From: Euglena gracilis
Taxonomy: Eukaryota; Euglenida; Euglenophyceae; Euglenales
Assembly (NCBI GenBank): GCA_039621445.1
Contig: CP154955.1
Location: forward strand, 27,112,029-27,176,028
Direction: 5' to 3'
Length of the DNA: 64,000 nucleotides
The translations under genes and the position numbers were made by a program. A model generated the notes under the pieces. It was not told the DNA's origin. It ran no database searches and saw only the letters and a list, made by a program, of their open reading frames with translations. Numbering within the stretch: position 1 is the first letter of the stretch; every line of letters starts with the position of its first letter. Shown one piece after another: positions 21,169 to 32,228 of the stretch.

Positions 21169-21641
21169 CCAGGGGTTTTCTTAAGGACCCCCGGGGGGGG
21201 GTCCAGCCTCCGGCTGGCAAAAAGGCTGCTGGCTGGAAATGAGCTGCTGGCTGGACCCCCCCCCCGGGGGTATAAGGGGGGGGGGGGGGGGCCGGGGCTG
21301 GAGGGGGCTGGGCTGGGCTGGGTCGACGAAAAACAAAATTTTCTAAAACATTTTGCCATTTTCGACATTTTGACGGATGGAGCTTAGTCAAGGCTGGGGG
21401 GCCGTGATTGGGAAGCTGTGGTGAGGGGAAAAAATGCAGGCATGGGTAGCTGGGCAGCCCAGTTTGCTGGCCGGCCTGCGGCCAGCTGGCTCGTCCTCCG
21501 GCCGGGCTGGACCTGACTTTATTTCACTCGACCCCCGGGGGGGGGGTACCAGCCCGAATTTGGGCTGCTGGCTGGATTTGAGCTGGTGGCTGGCTGGACC
21601 CCCGGGAGGGGGGGTACCCTCCGGCTTAAGAAAACCCCTGG
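21169..21641 (+). mobile_element. MITE-like element, 473 bp
   Basis: Terminal inverted repeats CCAGGGGTTTTCTTAAG (21169-21185) and its exact complement ending at 21641. Flanked by a 6-bp direct repeat TAGCAA (21163-21168 and 21642-21647). The interior is GC-rich with GCTGGCTGG repeats and long G/C runs and has no transposase. The length, inverted ends and duplication fit a non-autonomous DNA transposon. The superfamily is not assignable from the ends alone. Confidence 0.8.
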
Positions 21642-21647
21642 TAGCAA

Positions 21648-22354
21648 CGTGTGTGTGTGTGTGTGTCTATGCATGACAAAATAAAATTTTCATCAATAAT
21701 ATTCACCAGCAGCTCTTTCATCCCTTCCACCACACAAAATATGATTGTACAATGGCATGGCATAATGTGAAACACACACACACACACACACACACACTGA
21801 ATAAAAAGGTGGCAGAAGAATAACTGATTACAATTGCAGACCACATAAGCCCCCGTTTCTCCGAACGTAGAATGCGCGTCCCCTGAGCAAGATGGAACAC
21901 GTAGTAATACGAGTCAATGTAGGTGGGGCTGCAGCCTTCTGGATGTGCATGTTGGTAATACCTGCCGACAGAAGGCACGTGCAACCCACCCAGCTGGGCA
22001 CTGGAAGAGTTGGAGAGTACATAAATCATGTCATCCTAAATAACAGACGAGGGCATTTTGGGGGGTGCTGGAAAGAAGGGCTGGCTGGACCTCCTCTGGC
22101 CGGGGACCCCAGACCTGGGCCTCCAGCCGGCTGGAACCCCAAAACCAAACCCCACACAAGGGAGGGGTTTGCAAATGTGCGGGTTGGGGGGTTACTAGGT
22201 CCCCTCACAATTGGGAAATTGCAATACCACGCAGGGGGGGGGACACAAAAACTTTTATTGGCCTCAAAGACGCCAAAAAAAAACACGAAAACCAAAATAA
22301 AAAACCTCAAAGAGCACAAAAAAACAACAAATTGCATTTAAAGCTCTTTTAGGA
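21648..22354 (+). other. Non-coding stretch with (GT)n and (AC)n
   Basis: (GT)n at about 21651-21666 and (AC)n at about 21772-21796. 21892-22040 is open on both strands, but neither frame is recognisable. Confidence 0.5.
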
Positions 22355-22359
22355 GCACC
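22355..22359 (+). repeat. Target-site duplication GCACC, left of element B
   Basis: Identical to GCACC at 31356-31360, directly abutting the LTRs. Confidence 0.9.
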
Positions 22360-22809
22360 TGTGTACCAGGCAGCCGTAAGGCCATGGTACTGTGTATGTA
22401 GGTACAAGCCTACGGCCAGATATAGCTCTGAGCCCCATACACAGTACTATGTAAGGTGGTATTCCTACAGATGGCCAACGGCCTCAATTAGGAATACCAA
22501 ATCCTAATTCTGGTTCTCCTCTCCACAGGTGGTATTCTCTATTCTTTTCTTTCCATTTTGTCTTTGCAAGACTTGATTCCCAAGTTTGCTTTTTCACATT
22601 TGAAGTCCTGAAAGGACACTTGTCACTTTTCCTGGTCCGTAGCCCATAGGGCTTCTCCCCTGCCTTGTGCTCTGCCTCTTAATTGGGGAAAAGGGCTTTT
22701 CAAATTTTTATATTATTTTATTTTTTCTTTTCTGTTACTCCAACTTTTACTTTCCTAAGTAGGGCGCCACCAAAGGTGAAAGCGAGGAAAGCAGGGTTGG
22801 ACGTACACT
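22360..22809 (+). repeat. 5' LTR of element B (450 bp)
   Basis: Pair of 30908-31355. Carries the same nested hairpin sequences as the LTR of A. Differs from its partner at GGTACAAGCC/GGTATAAGCC, CCATACACAG/CCGTACACAG and GCGCCACC/GCGGTG near the 3' end. Confidence 0.93.
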
Positions 22810-22825
22810 TGGTAGCAGTCTAGGT
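22810..22825 (+). promoter_or_regulatory. Primer-binding site of element B
   Basis: TGGTAGCAGTCTAGG directly after the LTR. The first nine bases match the site in element A (initiator-tRNA-Met type). Confidence 0.75.
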
Positions 22826-22984
22826 TTTCGATCCTTTTGACCGCAAACGTTCGTGTGGTGCCCCGCCTATAGGCGATCACAGGCACTACAAGCCGTTTCC
22901 GGCCAAAGCCGTACGCACGGACACGTCCTCTGACGGTTCGCAGTATACGCTGCTTCAAACCTCAGAGTTCGGGTCTCTGCTTAC

Positions 22985-23060
22985 TTCTTATACTTATACT
23001 TATACTTATACTTATACGGATACTTATACTTATACTTATACTTATACTTATACTTATACG
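22985..23060 (+). repeat. (TATACT)n hexanucleotide array before gag of element B
   Basis: About 12 units of TATACT with two GGA-containing variants. It is in frame with gag and would read as Tyr-Thr repeats if translated. It occupies the place where A carries the N-terminal half of gag. Confidence 0.85.
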
Positions 23061-23105
23061 GATGTTACCGGCATTCAAACCGCGATAGCGGATTTGCACA
23101 AACGC

Positions 23106-25349
23106 ATGCAAGAATTAAGCACAAAAATGCTTCAGGTGCAATCACCACCCCAAGGCACATTGCCGTCACCGACACCTACCCCCACATTCCCAACCACACA
23201 CTTGGAGCAGATTTGCGCTGAAATGCGCAACGAAAATCACAAAATCATGCAAGGATTTTGTGATAGTCTCATGAACACCGAGAAAACGGTGAAGCAGGAT
23301 GTCACACAACTGCAAAATGACATTACCGCGCTATCCGCGCAAGCTTCAGTGTTGAAGGAACAGCCAATGGCTGAAAAAGTCCAAGATCCGCATTCGGAAC
23401 AACCCACCAAGCCATCTCCACAATTGGAGAACATTACCAGCGCGATGCGCGCTTTGGTGACAAGAGTACAGGAATTGCACACAGGTTTTGGTGCAATTTC
23501 GCAAGATTTTCAGTCGATTTCCGACAAAATCCCGCTTTTGGATGAGCTACCCTCATACCGTAGGCGGATTAAGCGTTTGCAGGAGGATGTGGGTCGGATA
23601 ACCGACAATAGGCAGGTTGTAGACCATTTGGAGCAAAGTGTGCATGAATTTGTAACAAACTTGGACCAAATTCACGCACATCTGCGTTCCACCTACCAAA
23701 ACCCACAATCGGGTGTAGTTGGCACACTTGCCGCATCTTCTAGCTCAAAAAGCGCTATTCGCGCACCAATCCCCGAGTCCACAGGCACATTGCCACCAAA
23801 CCGCGTTTCCGCTCATGCGGTGGTCCCCCCATTAGCATTACCAGTCCCAATGGACGCGTTTTCGGATGATGAGGTTGGTTTTCAAACGAAAACCAGACCC
23901 ACCCCCCTCTTAAATCAAGAGATTCGGGTTTCCGAACTAATTCGCGGTATGATCCGCACCCCCACACCGGGAATTGGTCATACCTCCCAAATACGCTTAG
24001 TAGCACCAATGGTGCAACCATGTGATACGTCACCCCCACATGCGCAACCGCATCACCATTCGCGTAATCGCGATTCCCCAAATTTGTATGGTACCTATGG
24101 TACACTAAGTGGTATGTTCCATGCGCATTCGCAAAATTACCCGAACAATACCCTTAGTGCAACCACAGGAGTACCTGCACACGGTGCGATTTCGCACCCG
24201 GGCCCACCCCGCATGAATACCACCGAAGGGCCACGGGTTTCTCAGAAAGATTTTAAAGGCACCATCGCGATAGCGAACAAGGTGAAACCCCAATGGGACG
24301 GTGACCCCACTACATGGAAACAATTTTTCCGTGACTGGGAATATTATTGGGATTTGAAGGGACCCACCCAAGATGACAACCCCGAGGTAATCAAGATGGA
24401 ATTCATCGATTGCCTCCCAAGGGTTGAAAAAGAACGCGCCAGACAATTGGTCATAGGCAGGCGCATTTCTTTTGAGGAATTGGTCGAGCAATATGCTTCA
24501 TCATGCTCAAGTTTGGTTTCCAGAATCAGTCTGGAAAACAAATGGCGGCAATTTACCCCCCCGGACCGCAAATGGAAGTCGATAGACTTGTGGTACTCAA
24601 AGTGGCTTGCATTGGCAGCCGAAGTTGATGAGTTAGGGGAAACGCAAATCAAAGAACAGTTTGATGCGGTAGTACTGCGGTACATCCCCAAACTCATCAA
24701 AGAAATTAAACGCGAAGAACTTGCGGGACACTTTTTGACTCTCGATGAGAGATGGAACTATGTTTCCAAACAAATGAAGTTATCACAACTTCTGGGTCAG
24801 ATCGAATCGGCGTACCACCACCACCCCAGTGCTGGTGCACCCACCGGTTCGGTACATGCAGTCCAACGGACTACTTCCCCAAAATCACCAAAATCACCAT
24901 CGAGTGATTCCAAAACACGCTATCGGCGCTCAAACCCTAAATCCCCCACACGGGAATCCAAACCGCGCTATTCGCGCTCTTCTGATCAATTTTCGGACAA
25001 AGTGTGCTTTTTGTGTAATCAACCGGGACATATGTCTCGCGAATGTCCGAATCCCCAAGCGCGAAAGCGCAGTAAGAGCCCCCGAGGATCCCTTTCTTCC
25101 TGGAGTTCGCATTCTTCACAATCTGCGCAATCGCAGACATCACAAAACAGGTTTGATACCAATAAATATCCGCACTCGCGATTCAAATATTCGCATTGTG
25201 GATCCTATAACCACCATTCATCTAATTGTCGCTATGCGACATCTCCCCACTCAAGCCGATGTCACCGCGATATAAATCGCAGTTCAAAAGAACATTCCTC
25301 AGCCGAAAGGCAGAAGTCTGTTTTTGAAAAGTCCTCTATGATGCGATGA
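23106..25349 (+). CDS. gag: Gag polyprotein of element B (open)
   Basis: First ATG at 23106. The frame is open further upstream through the TATACT array without another ATG, so the N-terminus may be longer or truncated relative to A. About 747 residues ending TGA TGA at 25347. It contains an N-terminal heptad-rich part with an RRRIKRLQEDV segment, a Pro/Ser-rich middle, a capsid-like block (PQWDGDPTTWKQFFRDWEYY, then DLWYSKWLALAAEVDELGE), an Arg/Ser-rich zone and a zinc knuckle CFLCNQPGHMSREC (from 25005). The second knuckle is damaged: its first Cys is Tyr at 25188. The frame stops earlier than in A, before the conserved SDFE-TAA end, which is still visible downstream in another frame. It forms virus-like particles with RNA in related elements. 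Confidence 0.85.
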   Translation: MQELSTKMLQVQSPPQGTLPSPTPTPTFPTTHLEQICAEMRNENHKIMQGFCDSLMNTEKTVKQDVTQLQNDITALSAQASVLKEQPMAEKVQDPHSEQPTKPSPQLENITSAMRALVTRVQELHTGFGAISQDFQSISDKIPLLDELPSYRRRIKRLQEDVGRITDNRQVVDHLEQSVHEFVTNLDQIHAHLRSTYQNPQSGVVGTLAASSSSKSAIRAPIPESTGTLPPNRVSAHAVVPPLALPVPMDAFSDDEVGFQTKTRPTPLLNQEIRVSELIRGMIRTPTPGIGHTSQIRLVAPMVQPCDTSPPHAQPHHHSRNRDSPNLYGTYGTLSGMFHAHSQNYPNNTLSATTGVPAHGAISHPGPPRMNTTEGPRVSQKDFKGTIAIANKVKPQWDGDPTTWKQFFRDWEYYWDLKGPTQDDNPEVIKMEFIDCLPRVEKERARQLVIGRRISFEELVEQYASSCSSLVSRISLENKWRQFTPPDRKWKSIDLWYSKWLALAAEVDELGETQIKEQFDAVVLRYIPKLIKEIKREELAGHFLTLDERWNYVSKQMKLSQLLGQIESAYHHHPSAGAPTGSVHAVQRTTSPKSPKSPSSDSKTRYRRSNPKSPTRESKPRYSRSSDQFSDKVCFLCNQPGHMSRECPNPQARKRSKSPRGSLSSWSSHSSQSAQSQTSQNRFDTNKYPHSRFKYSHCGSYNHHSSNCRYATSPHSSRCHRDINRSSKEHSSAERQKSVFEKSSMMR

Positions 25350-26205
25350 TGAGACCCCTTTTAAGAAGGAGCATCATCCCCGCTTGACAGATCGTAAATT
25401 CAGAGACGTATATGCGTCAAGAAAGTCGAAGGCTGATATGGCCACCAGTTCGGATTTTGAGTAAAGGTTCCCGAAATCCAAGGATGCAGACTACAGGGGC
25501 TGCTAGAAAGGAGGTGACAGGAGTCGCGACCCTAGTCATCGCCTGCCCAGTAACCTTTCTGGTCAGTGTTCAAGGATTATTGGTTCCCGCCACTCAAAAT
25601 TTTTCCGAATCTCTGACCCATAGATAGTGTTTGTGTTTAACGGTTGTTGATGCACTAGGGGATACCCCATGTGTGTCACTTGTGGTTGAATGGATTTACG
25701 CTCCAAGGATGCACACAGCTCCGCAAACTTCTTTCCCCCCCAAAAAACTTCCACTACTCATCATTTTTACATACCGTTTTCGATGACAGCAACACCGTTT
25801 TCCACAACACCAACACCGTTTTCAACCTAGGGGTAAAGAGAAAGTGCCCCCCCTACCCACCGCATATCCACAAACGTTCCACATGCGGTAGGGGTAACAA
25901 GTAGCTTAACCCCCCAGCGTTTCACTGGGTTCCAAGACGAAAGCCCTAAGGCCTGAAATTCGAATGGTGTCGAGTAGTCGCCCAGCTGCTTTCATTTTTC
26001 GTTTTCCACCAGGTTTGTCGATTGCAGACAATCCTGTACACCCCCCGCAGCTCAAATTCGCATACAATTTTTCTTACACACTCCCCCCCCAGACCAACAT
26101 GCGCGACAATGACAACTACTCAGCACCTCCCCCCAAGGTGTGCACTCTGGGAGAAATTTCCACACAACCAACAACCAAACACAAAAGGAAATAACTGAAA
26201 CCAAA
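25350..26205 (+). pseudogene. Gag tail and pol remnant of element B
   Basis: Reads KFRDVYASRKSKAD, then SSDFE-TAA (TAA at 25460-25462), then the DYRGC-TAG-KGGDRS region, all at positions equivalent to A. TGA codons break it further on. Protease DTG, RT, RNase H and integrase are missing exactly as in A. VSSSRPAAF and MRDNDNYS near 25970-26120 match the post-protease spacer of element C. Confidence 0.7.
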
Positions 26206-26214
26206 ACTAACCAC

Positions 26215-26600
26215 CACCCCCCGCGCCTATGGCGCCCCCGCCACTCAAGCGCCAATGGCACCCACCACCCCCCGCGCCTTTGGCGCCTCCCTGCGCATAT
26301 TGCGCAAAGTGCGTACAGCACAGACGCTGCGCCTATGGCGCCACCCACCCTCGCGCATAGCGCAAATCTTGCGCATAATGCCCCCCCCCCCCTGCGCTTA
26401 TGGCGCCCCCAACCACCGCGCCTATGGCGCTCACACCCCCGCGCATATTGCGCTCCACACGCGCATGGCGTCATAATTGTTTTGCACACCGCGCATAGCG
26501 CACCTCCCCACCGCGCATGGTGCGCAGCCCGCAAACAGCCCCCCCCCCCCACAAGATGCGCCCCCCCCACCCCCCACCCGTGCATAGCACAAATCTCGCA
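26215..26600 (+). repeat. GCGC-hairpin array in element B
   Basis: GCGCCTATGGCGC, GCGCATATTGCGC, GCGCATAGCGC and variants at the place equivalent to 13305-13690. The two arrays differ by unit changes and indels. Confidence 0.8.
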
Positions 26601-29600
26601 TAATTGCGTATATCTTACAAATGGGTATCTGCCCAACCCAACCATATTCTTTTGGGAATAGGTCCCAAAGATGTTTGTGTACATATTTCATGATGGCATT
26701 TTTGTTGTTGATATGTAAACCACATGCTCAAAATGCAGATTTGGTTTACTTCAGCAACAAAAGTAGCCGCCCCCCCCCCCTCTTTGACCACGAACTTGTT
26801 GGTCAAATTGGCAAACACCAAAGGTGTTTTGATCGTTCAAGCTCACAATTGTGCTCACTTCAAAGTTATTTGCAAAAACACAAGGTGTGTGATAAGTTTT
26901 TGGGATACATTGCAAATACTGCATTTTTCCCATAAACTTGCACAGCTTTGTGAAGAACAGCTATTTTGTTAACAAAATGGCCTTTTTCTTCTTGCAGAAG
27001 TGAGTCCCGATAGGGAAATAAGTTGAATTCCTTGAGAAAATGTGCAACATAGTTGCCCCCCCCAAACAAAAATGAAGAAAATTCATTCAAACATGAATTT
27101 TTGTGGACTTGACGTTTGGTCTATGTGACCAATACCCCCTATGATGTGCAAGGCCTATGGGCCATTACCCATGTGGTCCATAGGACCAATTTGCAGAAAA
27201 TGCAAGGACCAAAAGGACCAAAGGTCCACACATCCATATTATAAAGTGAAAAGTCCATGGGACTTCAAAAATGGCACAAAAAGCCATATTACAGGGCTGA
27301 AAGTGGCTGATTTGGCCAAAACAAGCCAAATAGGCTAGTTTTATGCAGATTTGCATAAGTGTCACTTTGGCATAGCCTCAAAACCACCACAAAAGCTTCA
27401 AAATTTCTGCCACCTCGTGCCAAGAGGTTTTGACTGTATGTAGTAGTGCCTATGAGATAGAAACCAAAAGTTGTCTTTGTAGAATAAATTATGGACGCTC
27501 ATAGCAAAAGCTCACTCACACAGTCAAAAGATCAAAGACGTATCTCAGCGTCCGTAGCTGGCCGATAGGCCATGTTACCCCTCATTCGAAAGCTCGTTGG
27601 ACGAGCCGTTCAGCGATGGTATCAGATCGCTGTAACTCTGCACGGTACTCTTATTTGAAGAGATCGTGAAATTTTGAATTAGGCCCAGCCAATTTGGCCA
27701 AAAGCCAAATATGGGGCCAAATCTTGTACGAACATGTACCAGACTGGCAAATCAGCCTGAAAGGCTTCTACACTGTTCCCCACTTTGTTTCTGATGGCTA
27801 ATTACCATTGGTTACCAGATTGGCTAATGGCCATTTTTTAGTACCTTTGGCAGCATTCTGCCCATTGCCCCCTCTGTATGGGCTATTAGGCCTGGTACAG
27901 TTCAGAGGGCTATAGCCCACAATTTGGAGCCATTTCGACTCACTAGAATCATTTTTAGGAGCACTTATGTGCAAATTTTCATTTAAATCATTGGTTTTCT
28001 GCACTTTTTGGTGAGTTTTCCCTATTCTGGCACCCATATCCCTAATGGGAATGACCACGAGGCAATATGCCAGATTGGAATGCAAAGGGATATGCTGATA
28101 ATGGCAATTTTTCCTTTGCTCAAGATGTCATAGACATGTTTTACTTGTATTTTCAAGCGTATTTTTCCTTTTTGGCTATATTTTTGCACAATTTTACAGC
28201 TTTTTGGGTGATGTGGTGTTATTGGACACCCAAATCCCGAAAACTACACAACAGCAACAATGCAGTGTTATTGGACACTCTCAACAAGCACTATGTGCAC
28301 TTGGCAAATTTGCAGTCTTAAATGACTCAAATGCAACAAAGTTGCACTTTTGGTTACAAAAATGCAATTCCCGACTCAGAATCTGCATTTCTGCCCTAAA
28401 TCCTGAAAGGGATTTCCCCAAATATCTTATCAAAAGTCAGTTTTTCTCAGTGGCATAGTCACAAATGATGAGATTTCGTCACGAATGGCAGTCTTGCCCC
28501 CCCCCCCGCTTCATCAAGTGGGATCCCCTTACCGATATAATTCGGAGGACCCAATGGTCGTCAACTGCAACACCAATGGTGTCATTATGCAAGGTTTATA
28601 CGAACCATAGCTCAGAAATGGTGAAATCCAGCTCTTTTTTGACCCACATTTGGGATACCGTGTGTAGATCATCCGCAAATTTTCTGAATGTGGATCAATC
28701 GCCACGTGTTCAGCGAATATTTCGCAAATGTGTTCAAAATTTCAGAGCGAATCATCAAATGGTGCGTGCCATAGCACCATATTCATTGATGATTGGTCGT
28801 TTTGTGCAGCCCCCCCGTTTCTCATGCATTTTTGTCATTTGTGACCTATTGGTCTGAACTCAGTGTCGCAATATGCGATTTTGACCACGTGTGCGTAATA
28901 TGCGTACATGTGCAATTTCAGGTTTTTTTTTGTTGGCGAGAGAGTATCTCATTACACTAGTGATGTGATGCAGTATACGCTGCATTTCCAAAAAAACTAT
29001 ATTTTTTGTGGCATACCGCTAATGCGAAGAATGTTTCATTTATTTGTTGTTTTCCAAATTTTTCATTTTTCAGTGGTGATATCCACACTTTTATCGTTAC
29101 CGCCTCATTTGTGGCGATAGCCACCCAATTCTGGCGGATAATTACAGTGCTTGAACCACATTGCATTTTCTGGGTCATCGATCAAGATGACTTAAGTGTG
29201 CATGTACCGTTATTTTTCTCATAGAGAAGTTTGTGTGCCGGAGAATCAACTCCCACTTTCAAATATCGAAATATCGAAATAGCGAAATATCTTACATTCC
29301 ACCGGCATGGTGCAATTTTTGAGCCAATTGCTCTCTCACAACGTGAATATTTTTCTGGTTCTTTCAGAATTTTTCACGTGGAATACTTATATCCGTAGAA
29401 GATTTTTGTGTGCAGTGTCACCGTTCTAGGTGAGATGTTAGTCCTAATGGGACAGTCCAAAACCACATAGTGGTGCATACCGATATGGTACCAATGATTT
29501 AAGCCAATCGGCTGGTTTCACAATCGGCACTATGTTCTTTTGTTTTTTTTACTAGCCGCTTTGCAACACAAAAACAGAGATTTTTAGTATTTTTTTAGTG

Positions 29601-30897
29601 GTATGTGCCACCACCCACTCCAGTGACGGCTTTACGGCCAACTTGTCGAAAAAAAAAAAAACTCGATTGAGTTCACGCTTATCACAGAACATGCCTGCCA
29701 GACCACCATCATCAAAGTGGTGTTCTGATCTGTGCATTTTTTGTGATATTTTTCTTTTCTTGTGCGCAATATGGGGATACCCACAATTTTTCATACGCAC
29801 ACTTTACTTTTTGAGGTATCATGCCTCTGATTGTACTGAAAGGTACAGAGTGTTGAATTTCGCCGCACAGGAACAATGTTCCATCCTTTTATGTGAATTC
29901 ACAGTTCATTTGCGGTTTTTTCAAAGTGGTATAAGCCACACCAACCACAGTTGTTCCGTGAATTGGCAGCAGCCTGCCACAATTCCGCTTTTTTTCTGCG
30001 GTTGTACACCTTAGTGTGATCTTTTTGGCAATATGCCGATTTTTTTTTGTTTCGGGTATGCACACAGTAGTACTTTTGTGCCATGCATATTCCGAAAGGC
30101 AATGTTTCTGGGCTATAAAGCCTACCCCCCCCCCATTATTTTTGGCTAATGCCAACCCTTCAGCCTACAGGCTGCACACCCAAGGCACAACTGCCAGATC
30201 CACGGTTTTTAGGGCTAATGCCTGCTATTCTGAGGTATACGCCTCTGGGGATAACCCATCGACCAGATCGCGCCAGTGCAACACTGTGAAGCCTTATGTG
30301 CGGAATACGCCGCCAGTAAGAAGACGCACAGCACACGGCGCGCACAACGTAATAATTAGGCCAACTTGTTACTTTTCGGCCTTAAGGCCCCATAAGACTG
30401 CCAGACAGCAAAACTTCTGCTTAAGGTCTTTTGACCAGCCCCCCACTCCTCTCTCCTTTTACCCCCCTGGGGAAAATATCGCTGTCGCCGGCAGTTGGTT
30501 TTGTAAATAGGTCTTTCTCCCTGGTCAGGTATGACTGGCCAGGTGCCCCCTCCTTCCACACCCAACCCTTCAATCTTTTCCGATTATGGAATGAGACCTC
30601 CCCGCGTGTCATAGACACACCCCAAACTGGGTGGATGGGATATTCTGGAATGGAAACCTTCCAGCCCCCATTTCCCAATGGGCTCTTCCGCTTCCACCGC
30701 TTTGCCGCAATAAGTAGGCACCGCATAAGCGGTTAACCACTTTTGCGCGTTCTTGCGTTATTTCGCATTTTCCTTCCCACACCCCTGGTGACAGGAGAAC
30801 CAAAAGCCGCATACGGCCCTGTGACAGGTCCACGTCCCCAGGACTGTGTCCGGCATTCCGACTGGCCTGGTCCAGTAGGGAAATCGGGCATAGCCCT
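26601..30897 (+). other. Long non-coding 3' interior of element B
   Basis: Homologous to 13691-16867 of A, with an extra segment at about 28600-29750 that A lacks. No gene. Many short inverted repeats (for example AAGTCCATGGGACTT and CTGGCCGATAGGCCATG). Confidence 0.75.
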
Positions 30898-30907
30898 GGG
30901 AGGGGGA
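30898..30907 (+). promoter_or_regulatory. Polypurine tract of element B
   Basis: GGGAGGGGGA directly before the right LTR. Confidence 0.8.
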
Positions 30908-31355
30908 TGTGTACCAGGCAGCCGTAAGGCCATGGTACTGTGTATGTAGGTATAAGCCTACGGCCAGATATAGCTCTGAGCCCCGTACACAGTACTATGT
31001 AAGGTGGTATTCCTACAGATGGCCAACGGCCTCAATTAGGAATACCAAATCCTAATTCTGGTTCTCCTCTCCACAGGTGGTATTCTCTATTCTTTTCTTT
31101 CCATTTTGTCTTTGCAAGACTTGATTCCCAAGTTTGCTTTTTCACATTTGAAGTCCTGAAAGGACACTTGTCACTTTTCCTGGTCCGTAGCCCATAGGGC
31201 TTCTCCCCTGCCTTGTGCTCTGCCTCTTAATTGGGGAAAAGGGCTTTTCAAATTTTTATATTATTTTATTTTTTCTTTTCTGTTACTCCAACTTTTACTT
31301 TCCTAAGTAGGGCGGTGAAAGGTGAAAGCGAGGAAAGCAGGGTTGGACGTACACT
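30908..31355 (+). repeat. 3' LTR of element B (448 bp)
   Basis: Pair of 22360-22809. Followed by GCACC (31356-31360). Confidence 0.93.
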
Positions 31356-31360
31356 GCACC

Positions 31361-31679
31361 CCCCCAGGATGTCCACGTTTCCACTGGAGGGGACCTAGAA
31401 AAATTTTCGGCTGTGCCAGGAATTGTTTTTATTTTGCATAAAAATAAGCATTTTGTAACCAAAAAATGTAAAAATGACAAAAAATGGCAAGATTTTTGGT
31501 TTCTGGGGAAAATCAGGTCCAAAATGTAGAATTTTTCAGACTAAAATAATTCTTCTTCACTCGGCCTGAGCCCCAACCCTGGGATGCAGACCCCCCCCGC
31601 CCCCACGCTCCCCTGGGTCACCAAACTTAACAATGTCTTGACTTGCCTTGGTGGTAGAGAAATATTTCTTAAAGAAGGC
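31361..31679 (+). other. Non-coding stretch between element B and the ELO gene
   Basis: AT-rich, no coding frame supported. One C-rich run near 31590. Confidence 0.5.
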
Positions 31680-31851
31680 TCATTTAATGTTTAATAATGC
31701 ACATGTTTCTGAAGAAGGGATGGATAAGATATTCAATCCACTGAAATCGGCCCTGGGCCTTGGGGGCAGGGAGTTCATTGTCATGAGATGGGGGTGAGCA
31801 CATATGTTGCTGTTCATAAAATAAGTCCCTCCACATATGACCTCCAAAAGA
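31680..31851 (-). other. Candidate exon 9 / C-terminus of the ELO gene
   Basis: On the minus strand a pyrimidine-rich acceptor (CTTCCCCATTTATAG) precedes 31851. Exon 8 ends with two leftover bases (AG), and T at 31851 completes a Ser codon. The frame then runs LLEVICGG, TYFMNSNIC to a TGA at 31680. The Cys fits the position after QxxQM where ELO proteins often have one, but the expected MYxSYxxLF tail is not evident. It could instead be 3' untranslated sequence or a shorter exon. Confidence 0.35.
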
Positions 31852-31914
31852 CTATAAATGGGGAAGCAAACATTGTAATGAACAACAACAAGAACACCAT
31901 CAACAACGATACTG

Positions 31915-32132
31915 ATGGCTGTGGTGGCTGTGGTGGTGGTGGTGTTGGTGGTGGTTTTGGTGGTGGTGGTGGTGGTGGTGGTGGTGGTGGTGGTGGTGGT
32001 GGTGGTGGTGGTGGTGGTGGTGGTGGTGGTGGTGGTGGTGATGATGGTGGTGGTGATGGTGGTGGTGGTGGTGGTGGTGATGGTGGTGGTGGTGGTGGTG
32101 GTGGTGGCGAGCAGCAGCAGCAGCAGCAGCAG
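31915..32132 (+). repeat. (GGT)n and (GCA)n microsatellite
   Basis: About 190 bp of imperfect GGT/GAT repeats, then about eight GCA/CAG repeats at 32109-32132. Long Gly, His or Val frames through it are artefacts of the repeat. Confidence 0.95.
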
Positions 32133-32228
32133 CAATGATTGGGCAGAAGCAGAAAATTGATGGTGGTGGTGGTGATGGTGTTGGCAGTGATGGCATTGAT
32201 GATGATGCGATAGAAATGGGGCAGCAAC

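Larger units (their letters stand above)
22360..31355 (+). mobile_element. Element B: gag-only LTR retrotransposon with open gag
   Basis: LTRs 22360-22809 and 30908-31355, about 99% identical, TGTGTACC...GTACACT, with the 5-bp duplication GCACC. Same plan as element A: primer site, gag, pol scraps, GCGC array, long non-coding interior, polypurine tract. Unlike A its gag is one open frame, so it could supply Gag but no enzymes. The LTR 3' half differs strongly from A, while the interior 3' part is very similar, so the two are related but mosaic subfamilies. Confidence 0.93.
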
